Source: Diphasiastrum complanatum
Lineage: Eukaryota; Streptophyta; Lycopodiopsida; Lycopodiales; Lycopodiaceae
Direction of reading: 5' to 3'
NCBI GenBank assembly: GCA_029204225.1
Contig: CM055107.1
Location: 4,227,079 to 4,291,078 of the forward strand
Length of the DNA: 64,000 nt
A program made the position numbers and the translations under genes. The notes beneath the pieces were generated by a model. That model searched no databases and was not told the origin of the DNA. It was given only the letters and a program-made list of their open reading frames with translations. Shown here one piece after another: positions 11,029 to 21,049 of the stretch (position 1 is the stretch's first letter; the number at the start of each line of letters is the position of its first letter).

Positions 11029-11375
11029 AGAGAGACAATGAGGGTGGAGGTTAGCTCAAATGCTCCTTGTGCTTACTAATGCAAAAACTTTAACTATGGA
11101 AACCAAAAAACTTGCAAACTTGAGAGCAAAAAGAGAAACACAATCAAGCACATTAGCAAGTAGTGAATAGCAAGTGAGGATGCTTCTCTCCAAAATTTGG
11201 TAGAGTTTCCTCCTTCTCATTAAGCATGCAAATAGAGTACAATTGGTGCCTTTTCATAAATGGGAAAGGCCCTTGCCCCAAAATCCTATTGGCTACTATT
11301 CACAATGATCCTATCCATACATCTTGGACCCAACTTGATCTAAGGGTCCATAGAAAGTATATTAGAATTTACAAG
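11029..11375 (-). repeat. Internal piece of an AT LTR
   Basis: This is about 347 bp from the middle of the LTR in minus orientation. It matches 20455-20785 and 32465-32800, including the CATTAGCAAGTAGTGAATAGC and AAGGCCCTTGCCCC segments. Neither LTR end is present. The left join is to plus-strand ORF3 within GAGAGAGA, and the right join is to minus-strand ORF3 near ACAAGATGGCC. Confidence 0.75.
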
Positions 11376-13137
11376 ATGGCCTAGAAGGGTGGCTCGATAA
11401 TACATACGAGCGATTGGCAGCTGATCTTCCAGACAATCTGAGGCCAATGCCTTATTAGGATCAAAACATATGGGCAGGAGAAAATTATCCCACTTGGTTT
11501 CTATACCCATCAGATATTCCAAGTCCCGGGCGTAAGTTGTTGTCGCACGGACTGTTGGATTTGGACCGCCTCCAGGATGTATTTGCCCAGAGTCTGGTAC
11601 GCCGTCGTTAGGTCTGTGGGAGCAGCCAGTACATTGGCACTGGTAGGGGCTTGTGTTGTATCGGCCCCGACGACTTGTGAAGTTCCGTCGTCATCATCTT
11701 CAATCCGGTTCTCGTCGGACCTAATGCCATTTGGGGTGGTAGGATCAGTCCGATCTGGTAATGGTATGAAAACTGTTTGAACAAATGCGTCATCAAGCAC
11801 AGTTGGTTGCCCTCGGCAACCTTTGATGGCGAAGCAGGTGGGGTTTGAGAAGCAACTGTGGAAACGGGGGTGAGGACGGTTTGTCCAAACGAGAGGATGG
11901 GAGGAACATAGGGGAATTGAAGAGTGGTGTGGAGTATGGAAGAAGGCAAGGATGGAGCAGAGAGGGTTTGACGTGGGGGTGAGAAATTGATGACTTGCAT
12001 CCACGCCAGAGTCTCGAGAGACAATTGAGAATCACACGGATTAAATGGGATGGAAGCAACGGTGGCGGCAAGAGTGATGATGCATGGTGATGGACGGAGT
12101 AGTGGATAATGGAACAGAAATGGAAGTGGTACCAATAGAGGAAACGAGGATGGACACATAAATAGTTGTGGATGGAACAGGAAGAGAGGTAGCGACAACA
12201 GAGATCGGAGTAGAGTGTTGCACGGAAAAAGAAGTGGCAGTAGTTGATGGAGTGGTTAGTGCGATGGTGGAGGTGTGTTGTTGGGTAGGAGGTGGAGATG
12301 AAGATGTAGAGGCAGCACCACGCATTTGTTTGTTGGCCGTTGTGTCAGTAACAACAGGTTGGGAGGAGGTGGATGCTTGAGATGGTGGGTAGAGGTTAGT
12401 GTGCGGCACGGTGGAAGACAAAAGGGATGAGCGATGGAAACTGCACACTTTCGTCTCAAGAAGTGCGCAAGCAAAGTTACACAACAGGGGACCTGCTGCA
12501 ATACAATCACGGTTGTTGGGTTTAATGGAGATGGTTAGTTCACAAATGATGAAGCTATGTCAGTTGTATGGCACAACTGAGGGGCCAGGAAATTCCAGAA
12601 AGGATTCCACTATCTGACTCAGCAGCTTGGACTAGATTCTGTCCTTGCGAAATGTTGAAATAACTAGAAAGTTATTCAAAAGAGACGCAGCCGTCTGAAT
12701 GACGGGTTCCATGATAGCATTTATCAAGTAGCCATTGTTAGTTTGGATTGGGATTTTTGGTGCAGTTTGGCGATGAAAGGTTTGATCAGAGTTTTGGCAT
12801 GGCAATGGGAGATGGGCTGACGGTCACCGAACATAATGCCAATGGTGACCATCGAGTTGGCATTAATTCTGACCTTGTACATGGTACCTTGGTACAGGAA
12901 GTGGAAATGCGTCTTCGGCGCTTCCCAGGTGGCGTAAGCATGAAGGGAGAGGCCCATGTTAATATCAGAATGGAAAAGCGCTGGAAAAAATCCCATTGCC
13001 TCAAGAAGTGGGCCGGCTGTCTGTAGCCATGGTTGGCTTAGAGCGTTAGAGGGTAAAGGCCAAATTTGTGTGGCCTCAGGGATTTCAAGCTGGATCATTT
13101 GCTTGGCACCAGAGTCTTCAGAGGATGAGGAGGCCAT
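11376..13137 (-). pseudogene. ORF3 of AT-a, internally deleted
   Basis: The minus-strand ATG at 13137-13135 gives MASSSSEDSGAKQ and the same N-terminal domain as in the AT-b copy, open to about 12724. The next part (12484-12041) is the Ser/Thr/Pro-rich linker. The frame at 12004-11510 holds the acidic segment and DLTTAYQTLGKYILEAV, which is then joined directly to the C-terminal part (EYLMGIETKWDNF, ARMYYRATLLGH). The coiled coil and the Gln-rich stretch, about 1.1 kb, are therefore deleted. The C-terminus is cut at 11376 by the join to the LTR piece. Confidence 0.65.
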
Positions 13138-14230
13138 GTTAGCGATGATGATTAAAGGACGAAAAAGTAAGAAAAACGGTGAAACAGGTAAAAAGGTGTG
13201 GAAACGACAGAAAACTGTGGGCCGCAAACAGAGAACTTGGTAATTTCAGTGTAATTTCGGCAGAGCTTTGCTAGCAAAGGTGACAAATGACTCGAATTCA
13301 GCCCTTATATAGCGGAATTTAGAGTGCGTCTTACGTGAAATCCACTTTCCCTTGCTCAATTCCACCCAAATTTTGACAAGGACCTTCTTCACAAAATTCT
13401 AAGACCTCAAAAAAGTCTGGGAGAGTTCAGAAGGTAATTTGACTGCCATGCAAAGGTTCTGTGAGGGTTCAGACTGTCTGCAAGGGTTCAACCCTCACAG
13501 GAAGTGATCTCTCGCACAACTTATTTCTACGATTGGATTTCAAGATCAGACCATGTAGGCAGGCTAATGTCACTACTCTAATTCCATTTAGGCACCTTGC
13601 GATTGATGCTCTACGAGGGTTCTCGAAATTCAACTTCTGAAAACCCTCGCACACACTAAAAAATGATGATTCCTCCATCAAGAACTCTTGCAGAGATTTC
13701 ATGGATGCATCTGGGTCAGATCTAGTGACTGTCCAAGTTTCAAGAGCTATCTCCTAGGGGATCTCCAAAAATCATGAAAAAAGTACTCCTTTAGAGTGTT
13801 TTTTGATGAGATCTCAAGATTTTCTAATTTTTAACTTTTGCAAACTGGTAATCAGCTTTATCCATGCTAGATCTGACTGTTGATAGTTCTTTGGAAGTTT
13901 TGATGGACATTTGGTAACAGATGTATCAGTGTTTGGTGAATTTTGCCCTTAATCTACAATAGTTACTGAGATCGAGGTCTCTGATTTGCAAATTTAGTGG
14001 ACTTATTGGCATAATCTGATGATCTGCTTTCTTCTTGATCCTATCTGGATCTGGATCCTTCTTGGATTCTGATCGATTTTCTCGATCTTGCCAGATCTGG
14101 CCGAATCTTGATGGATCTAGCTTGACCTTCCTAGATCTAGCGGTGATGGTTTAGTAGAATAGCTTTTCATAGCGTGCCACCACCAATCTGGATCTATCTT
14201 ATTGTGGTGGCTAGTATTTGTGCAACCAGC
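13138..14230 (-). promoter_or_regulatory. Post-pol spacer of AT-a
   Basis: Non-coding. It matches 5557-6646 in reverse orientation and includes motif copies such as AACCCTCGCAC and CTACGAGGGTTC between about 13440 and 13700, with the purine-rich ATTGGTGGTGG run at the integrase end (about 14175-14190). The TATA box lies at 13305-13311. It is shorter than in AT-b between the TATA box and the ORF3 start (174 versus 269 bp). Confidence 0.5.
13305..13311 (-). promoter_or_regulatory. Internal TATA box ahead of ORF3 (AT-a)
   Basis: On the minus strand this reads TATATAA within ATTCCGCTATATAAGGGC, the same context as at 6378 and 46974, and lies 174 bp upstream of the ORF3 ATG. Confidence 0.5.
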
Positions 14231-15280
14231 TATCATTGATGAGTGTATCGAATGGTGTCTCATCTAGCTTCTCTAAATTCACGGCTCCATGATTAAAAAT
14301 TTCCTTCATCTGATAAGGACCTTCGTCTGTGACTTTTAATTTTTCCTTGATCACCTTGGTTTTATACATCAGGACCAGATCTCTAGAATGAAGATCCTGC
14401 GATCATGCCATGCTTTGCATCTTTCCTTTTCAACTGCCAATGCATGAACAACTAGTAAGCGTGTTTCACAGAGTTTATGCAGTGCTTCGTGGCGTAGTTG
14501 TAGAGATTTGCACTCATTAAGACATTGTGTGGTGGCAATTCTTAATGAAGAAACTAGAAACTCTACTGGCATTACAGCATCCTGACCATATACCAACTGG
14601 AAGGGTGTTTGATCAATGCTTCCTTTATATGCTGTTCTGAATGCCCACATAGTAGCATGCAACTTATGTTCCCAATCTGATCTGCTAGCTTCAACTGTTT
14701 TCGTGAGTACGCTACACAGGATCTTATTGGATAATTTCCCATTACCACAAGGATAATAAGGTGTATTGGTCATGTGGATCATGAAGAATTCCTCCTAAAG
14801 GACCTTAATGGTCTCATTGATGAAATGACTTTCGCGATCGTTGACTAGATCCACCGGGCATCCGAAGCGCACAATGATATTTTCATAAAGGAACTTGGCA
14901 GTGGTCCTAGCATTAGCTACTCTTACTGCCTTGGCTTCAACCCATTTGGTGAGGTAGTCTATGGCTACGATTATGTATCGAGCCTGGGAACTCCTTGCTG
15001 CAGGGTGAATTGGACCAATATAATCCAATCCCCACTTTTCGAATGGTGCTTGGGCTAAGACCGGGTGCAGTAGGTCATAATTCAATCTCGTTGGTCTCCT
15101 TGCCCTTTGGCACACATCATATTTTTTCAAGTATTCCTCCGTATTCTTATGAATCGTTGGCCACCAACATCCTGATTGCAGGATCTTGCGAACTGTGATG
15201 TCGGATGCAAAATGGCCTCCACCCATGCCTCCATGTGAAAGCGAAATGATCTGGGTGGCTTTATGAGGAAGAATACACCA
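14231..15280 (-). pseudogene. Integrase, AT-a (catalytic Glu and a zinc ligand lost)
   Basis: The minus frame 15226-14795 holds GGGHFASDITVRKILQSGC, KYDVCQ, WGLDYIGPIHPA and LVNDRESHF; a second frame, 14782-14369, continues to the C-terminal part. Compared with the copy at 4482-5556, the first Cys of the CxxC pair is Tyr (KYDVCQ versus KCDVCQ), and the GNGQVESSN segment is shortened to GNGKLSN, which removes the catalytic Glu. A TAA separates the two frames at about 14795. The domain end is in another frame near 14210-14370. It can no longer be active. Confidence 0.8.
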
Positions 15281-16518
15281 TCAAAAAATTCTGTCTGGTC
15301 CTCTTCGATACAACTGGCCGGCAATCAGCTGATAAGGTCTAGCTTTCAAGATCAATTTCCGTTGTTCTGCCTTTGGTAGTGATTTGTCAGGTTGGCTTTG
15401 CATAAGATATTCAACAATGTTGGCAGCCCATTCTGGTACTGTGTCCACATAAAATAAGGCAACATCTGCCAGCTCATCGTTGGGTTGGGTTGCAATCTCC
15501 TTCCCCTTGATTCGTGACACATGATCTGCCATGTAGTGCTGTTTTCCCTTGCGAACTACTATTCGAAAATTAAACCCCAACAACATAATAGCCATCTGGT
15601 GATTCTTCCGGTGTTGCAGGTTTTGTTAACAAGATAGAGCAAGGGTTGATGGTCCGTATAAAGAGCAAAATGTGTGGCCATCAAGTAGTAACGAAATTTT
15701 TTAACCACATAGATCATTTCCAGTGCTTTCCGCTCTATGATTGAATAATTCATTTCGGTATCACTGAGCTGTCGGCTTGCAGATCGGATTGAAGAATACT
15801 TTTTGTGTTCAATTGGCTAGATTAAGACTACTCCAGCTGCATACTTCGATGCGTCCGTATGCACGTGAAACTCAATGGACCAATTGGGTGGGCGTAAGAT
15901 TGGTGCTGAAACAATGCATCCTTAAGCTTCTGGAAAGCCTTTAGGGCTTCCTCGTTCCAATGTGGATCTGTTGTGAGTTTGTAAATTGGTCAGGCTAACT
16001 CCGCAAAATCAAGAATGAAGATCCTATAATAGTTAGCATGACCCATGAAGATGTAGACTTCGCGGATCGTCCCCGGTGGTGGTAGCTCAACAATGATCCT
16101 GATCTTTGATAGATCTGTGGCGATCTCGTGTCTCGACACTATATGGCCGAGAATCAAGCCATGTGTCATCCAGAATTGACATTTTTCTGGATTCAGGGAG
16201 ATCTGGTAGTCGCGGCATTTTTGTAACCCCTTTTCCAAATTGGATAAGTGTTCTGAGTCTGGTCCATGCACGCACAGATCGTCTAAAAAAATTTCCAAAT
16301 TTTTTTGCAGATAATCTTTGAATGTCGCCTGCATGACTCGCTTAAAAGTGTTTGGTGCATTGCAAAGTCCGAATGGCATCACTTTATAGGCATAGGTTCC
16401 CCACCCCGTGGCAAACGCTGTCTTGTGCTAGTTCTGGGGGGCTATCTTCACCTGGTTGTAGCCGTTCAAGCCATCTAAAAAACTGTAGGCTTCGGCGCCA
16501 GCTACTCTGTCGAGGATA
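15281..16518 (-). pseudogene. Reverse transcriptase (palm/thumb) and RNase H, AT-a
   Basis: The frame at 16382-15990 holds MMPFGLCNAPNTFKRVMQAT and IFLDDLCVHGPDSEHL, where FLDD replaces the usual YxDD catalytic box, then LGHIVSRHEI and LPPPGTIREV...GHANYYRIFI, the Ty3-type thumb. RNase H follows in pieces: HTDASKYA (about 15850), ERKALEMIYVVKKFRYYL and YTDHQPLLYL (15753-15559), then the connection domain KGKQHYMADHVSR (15595-15281). The fingers of RT are absent because the protease linker is joined directly to RVAGAEAYSFLDG near 16518. FMDD/FLDD boxes are typical of the Athila side of the Tat/Athila group. Confidence 0.85.
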
Positions 16519-17250
16519 ACGATCTGGGTCCATGTGGTGTAGGACCTGCTCATCAGTCAGCCCAATCTCCTTATTATAAGTTGGAGCATGTTGCCACGGG
16601 ACTAAATCATCGTCCACTGGGTTTTCAATAGGTTCCGCTGACAGCCATGGTACATTTATTATATTCACCCCAAATGTGATTGGTGTGTTCATAGTGTAAC
16701 ACTTGGGTGAAGATGTACTAGGTTCAATATCTGATTCATATTGACATGTCTGGTTGGCCTTGGGCGATCAATTGTTTGATCTGTCGTAGATGATCGTCAT
16801 CAGCCTTGGGTGCAATAGGTTTCACCGCCCATGTGGTTGGATTAACCTTTACAGCCTGTTCTCTATTCTCGAAGGTGAGTTTCCCCGTACCCCAGTTGTG
16901 TACTACTAGCGCAGTCCTCAACCATGGTCTTTCCAGTAAAACACAGTATGCAGTTGGAGATTCAGATATATCCATGACTACAAAAGTAATCACAAACTGC
17001 ATGTCTGCTATCTTTACAAGGATATCGACAACTATACCTTTTGGTTTCACACAGGATTGATCTGCTAGTTTGATGCAAATCTTGCTGGCTTCAACCCTTG
17101 CAAACCCCATTTTTCATACAAAGTAGTGAAATCAAATTGACACCCGATCCTCCATCTACCACTATTGTCTCATCCTCGTATCTCTTGTGTTTGATTGGCA
17201 AAGTGATGTTGTGTTCCTCACTTTCCCATGATGCTCCAATGTTGAGGACA
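16519..17250 (-). pseudogene. Retropepsin-type protease and linker, AT-a
   Basis: The protease cuts the gag-pol polyprotein. The active-site strand VDGGSGVNLIS is readable near 17150, though a frameshift follows. Downstream, SCVKPKGIVVDILVKI, SPTAYCVLLERPWLRT and VHNWGTGKLTFENREQAVKV match the intact frame at 37067-38164. The linker continues with PITFGVNIINVPWLSAEPIE to HMDPDRY, where a deletion of about 0.95 kb joins it to RT. Confidence 0.75.
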
Positions 17251-18885
17251 TTACTTATTTCTTCATAGCCCTATAATATATGGGCTCAGGCGCTACTGGC
17301 TCCTCATCCGCTTTGGCCCATTCAGCTAGAAGGCTTTTCGCTTGTGGTGCAATCCGCAGTAGTTCTCCGAGTGGTAAATTAACACGGCTTGACAGTAAAA
17401 GTGTGAGACTTTCAGTGCGTGGTTTCTCGAGCTCTACCATGTGAAAAGGTGGTTCATGTTGGTGCAACCGATCATTCTGATCAGTGCGCAGTGGTGAGCC
17501 CACTTGCGGTTCCCGTTTGACGCCAACTGGAGGTTCCGTGGGATTGTCCCTTTCTTGCTCTTTTTCCTCCGCTTGTGCTTTCTGTACCCAGTGTCTTATT
17601 TTCTGGTACTGTCTTCTTTCTTCCCTCACATTCGGATATGGCGCTGAAGTTGAGATTTGGTCGTCAATGATTGATGGTGGTGGTGAGAGAGCCACTTCCT
17701 TCCTCTTCTGTGCTCGCGTAACAGCTAACACAGAGCGTGGAATTGTCACCCTTGTGATGGCATCCCCGCTGGAGCTGTTGGTTGTTGTATTGCAATGAAG
17801 TTGAGAGGTGCACTGGTTCCAGGTTTAAATGGAAAATTCTTGAAACAGTGTCCATAACCACATTCTCAATAGAAGGATGTATATTGTCCCTTGTAGGGAC
17901 ATTCTATAATTCTGTGTCCTTCATCGCATCCGTAGCAGCCATAATTTCTTTCGCCTTAACGTGGAGTTTGAGCTCCATAGGCCACAATATATTCATTTAT
18001 GGCAGGATCCATAAATGGTTCATCTGGTCTGTACCATTGCTGCTGCTCAGGTTGAGGTGGCATTTGAATCTCTGGTTCCGCTGCTGTCAGGTTTACATGG
18101 GCCACTTGTTGATTGGTTGGCCCTGGTGGTGCAGTTAAGGCCATACGCTGTTGTTGATTCGATGCGCCGTACCTTGATGCCGCGTTGGGTTTCCCTTGAT
18201 GGTAAAGATAAGAAGTCTGATAAGGACTTCTCTTCTGTTGAACAATCCGAGGGTTAAACGGGCAAAATGTCGTATCATGCGATGTTGCATTGCACAGATG
18301 GCAGAATCTATGTGTCAGTCTCAGATTTTTCTTTAGGAATGGACACTCGTTCGATGTATGGTTTTGCGTATACACTGAACACCATACATTCTCCCGTCGA
18401 GGATACTGCAGTTGGTTTGGTTCCGGTTGATGTGGCGTTACTACTATAGCTCTCTGTAAGGCTTTCAGTTTCTGGTCAAATTGCGTCGTAAGTTGTTCCA
18501 TCTACTGTTTGTGTAATTTTGTCATTTGCTCCAACAACAGTTTTGTGGATAGAGCAGATGCGTTTGATGATGATGATGCTAACGAGGGAGTAGGAGTGTG
18601 GGTGGATGGATATTCGTAGTTAGATCCCTGTTCGTCGCAAATTTCACAAGCTTACTCGTAGATCTGGAGGAATCGGATGGGATCTAATGATCCGTCGTAT
18701 TTTGGTATTTCCATCCGAGGTGCTCTCCGGACTGCTTGCAAGGGAGCGACAGGTACGGGTTGGCCCATTGGATCCATTGGTGCTAGTTCCGTTTCTGCCT
18801 CTTGTTGCACAACTGCTAATCTGGGAAGGTGTGGTGCTTGATTTGCTATCCTTCATGCTATTGATCGTCCGGATCTCAGATTCAT
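17251..18885 (-). pseudogene. gag, AT-a, core deleted; holds the empty site for copia A
   Basis: The ATG at 18885 begins MNLRSGRSIA, the usual start of Athila-type gag. The capsid core seen in the copies at 45301-45798 and 30040-30648 is missing here (jump near 18620). Nucleocapsid-type fingers follow in the frame at 18501-17956: CHLCNATSHDTTFC (C-x2-C-x4-H-x4-C) and related Cys/His clusters. The C-terminal frame 17749-17255 ends PLGELLRIAPQAKSLLAEWA, leading to protease. Position 17441-17445 (GTGAA) is the undisturbed counterpart of the site where copia A inserted in AT-d. Confidence 0.75.
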
Positions 18886-20177
18886 CCGATGGTGGGTTCC
18901 AAAGTGGTTGGATCTTGCTTGTACAGCAAAATGCAGTCTGGATCTTAAGGATCTAATCAATCTGATCGGTTGAAAGTGAAATGTAGGCCCTTTACGGTGG
19001 TTTTTCCTAGATATCTTCTTACTCCTTGCACTGATTGACCTGAGATTTTGACGGTAGCTAGATCTGATGCAGATCTTTCCATTGATCTGGTCTGTGAGGG
19101 TTCTCTTGTGCGAGGGTTGGTTGTGCAAGAGTTTTTTAGTTGTTTTTGCAGATAAAAAACATGATATCTCTCAGATATTTGGGAAGTTACTCTCGCAAGG
19201 CTCACAGTAGCTGGATCTAGGTCAGATCTCACTATACAATTTTCTGCGAGAGTTAACTCTCGCAAGAAGTGAGAATTTCACTGTCTGTGATGGTTTAAAA
19301 CCACTTTTTTGGCTTGATCTTTACCAACTCTCAAAACTAACTCTCACAGGCTTCATCATTGATGGCAATTAACATTCTGAATCAATTGAGAGGGTCTACG
19401 AGAGTTCGTACTAGAAGGATTTGCTGGATCTTCACTTTTTAGTGATTTTTTAGCACTTAAACCCAATTTTCTACTCACTGGAATCAAACTAACTCTCGCA
19501 AGCTCTTCTGTGTCCTTGTCTCACTGAGATGGAACTTTAGAATCCTCTGCGAGAGTTCCTGCCTACTGGAACTGAAAATTTTGGTGTCTGCGAGGGTTCT
19601 CTGGTACTTTCTCATCTTTTTTTCATTGGGAACTCTCGCACAGACACTTAGACATCAAACTAACTCTCGCACGCTCTTTTGTGTCCTTGTCTCACTAAGA
19701 TGGAACTTCAAAGGTGTCTGCGAGAGTTTCTATGAAGATTTGAATTTTTTTTGGATTTTTTCAAGGGTTTTTTGAATTTTTTATGATTTTTCTCTGATTT
19801 TTGCAATCTGCTTGGAACTAACTCTCGCAGAATTCTATGAAGGTCTGGGACAGTACCCTGGAGCTACTTCCAGTTATGCAAGGGCTAATTCTCACTAGTT
19901 TTGGAGATATTAAAATTTGATGAGATTTTAGGCTCTTTTTCCCTCCAAAATACAAATTGGTGTGTTTTTTTTGGGTTTTTTGGCTGGTTGGTTTGGGTTT
20001 CAAGCCCTTAGAGACTGTTCAGGGCCTCCTCTACCGTCTCACACCTCCTCCGCTAGTTGTTAACAGTCCAAACCCAAAAAAAAACAGAAAACTAACTCTA
20101 AACTCCCAAAAATCTACCTAAAACTACTCTAAAAAGCAAGAAAATAGCTAAAATGCAGCTAAACTAGTTAGCGGAAA
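18886..20177 (-). promoter_or_regulatory. 5' leader of AT-a with CTCTCGCA motif array
   Basis: Non-coding leader between the primer site and gag. From about 19090 to 19830 it holds at least a dozen copies, in both orientations, of a motif close to ACTCTCGCA / TGCGAGAGT. At 19245-19264 two copies face each other and form a perfect 20-bp palindrome, TGCGAGAGTTAACTCTCGCA. The leader of AT-e (30920-32190) keeps the array and the exact palindrome (31278-31297). T-rich and TTTTTTGAATTTTTT stretches lie between copies. Confidence 0.6.
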
Positions 20178-20200
20178 CGTATCCCTGGCAACGGCACCAC
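20178..20200 (-). promoter_or_regulatory. Primer binding site, Athila type
   Basis: Minus-strand text directly inside the LTR is a G followed by TGGTGCCGTTGCCAGGGATA. This differs by two transitions from the TGGCGCCGTTGCCGGGGA recalled for Athila elements, which is usually assigned to tRNA-Asp. The AT-e copy (32191-32213) reads TGGCGTCGTTGCCAGGGAAA. Confidence 0.75.
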
Positions 20201-21021
20201 TGTAGGGTCGAAGATCTTGCGTAGTATAGCCCTCCCGCCTGTCAACAAGGGTTAGATCACTGGATAGGTTCCTAATATGCATAGATGCTATTTTTAGTTA
20301 GTTTCCTACTTCCTCTCTTAACTCTATTCACCACTAACACTACTCTCCCTTAGCTCTACTCCTCTACACTAACATTCATCATGATTTTGGGTGAAGGGAA
20401 AGGATAGAAAAGAAGATGAAGAGAGAAGAGAAGAGAGAAAGAGAGAGAGATGAGATGGAGGTTAGCTCAAATGCTCAATGTCATTGCTTATGGAGAAATG
20501 TTAACTAATCACAAACAAAAAGCATGGAAGAAATGAAAATAACAAGCAATCACAAAAATAGCATAAGCAAGAGTGATTAGCAAATGAGGATGCTTGAGCT
20601 CTCAAAATAGTAGAGTCTCCTCCTCTCGATTAAGCATGAAAATAGTGTACAAATGGTGCCTTTTTACAAAATGGGGAAGGCCCTTGCCCCTCAATCCTAT
20701 TGGCTAATATTCATGTTGATCCTATCCATTCATCTTGGACCCAACTTGATCCAAGTGTCCATAAAAAGTACATTGAAATTCACAAGATTCATGTGAGTCC
20801 CAATTTGGACCCAACTCTAAAAAGTAATCTCTAAGTTTAAAAATGACTTTGGGCCTCTAGTTTTATTTTAATTCCAAGGCCCAAGTCTATTTTATTTTAT
20901 TTACACTTAAGCTTGCGTGCTCATTGGGCCATGGGCTTACTCGCGCAGGATGCCATGCCCTCGTAACACATTTTATTAGATGATTTTATTTATTTACACT
21001 TTGTTGGGAATATCCCCAGCA
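20201..21021 (-). repeat. AT-a 5' LTR (complete, 821 bp)
   Basis: In minus orientation it begins TGCTGGGGATATTCCCAACA at 21021 and ends CGACCCTACA at 20201, followed by the primer site. It is clearly related to 9828-10649. The outside neighbour is AT-c protease sequence (ATATC at 21022-21026). The element's other LTR is not intact, so the target duplication cannot be checked. Confidence 0.85.
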
Positions 21022-21049
21022 ATATCATGTATTACTGGGAAGACCATGG

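Larger units (their letters stand above)
11376..21021 (-). mobile_element. AT-a: nearly full-length Athila/Tat-type Ty3 element with a rearranged 3' end
   Basis: Read leftward from 21021 the order is LTR, primer site, motif-rich leader, gag, protease, RT, RNase H, integrase, spacer with TATA, ORF3, then an abrupt join to an LTR fragment. This is the most complete AT copy and defines the family. It carries large internal deletions in gag, between protease and RT, and in ORF3, besides frameshifts. Its outer (5') LTR edge at 21021 touches the middle of a plus-strand AT protease (21022), so it probably inserted into another AT copy. Confidence 0.75.
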
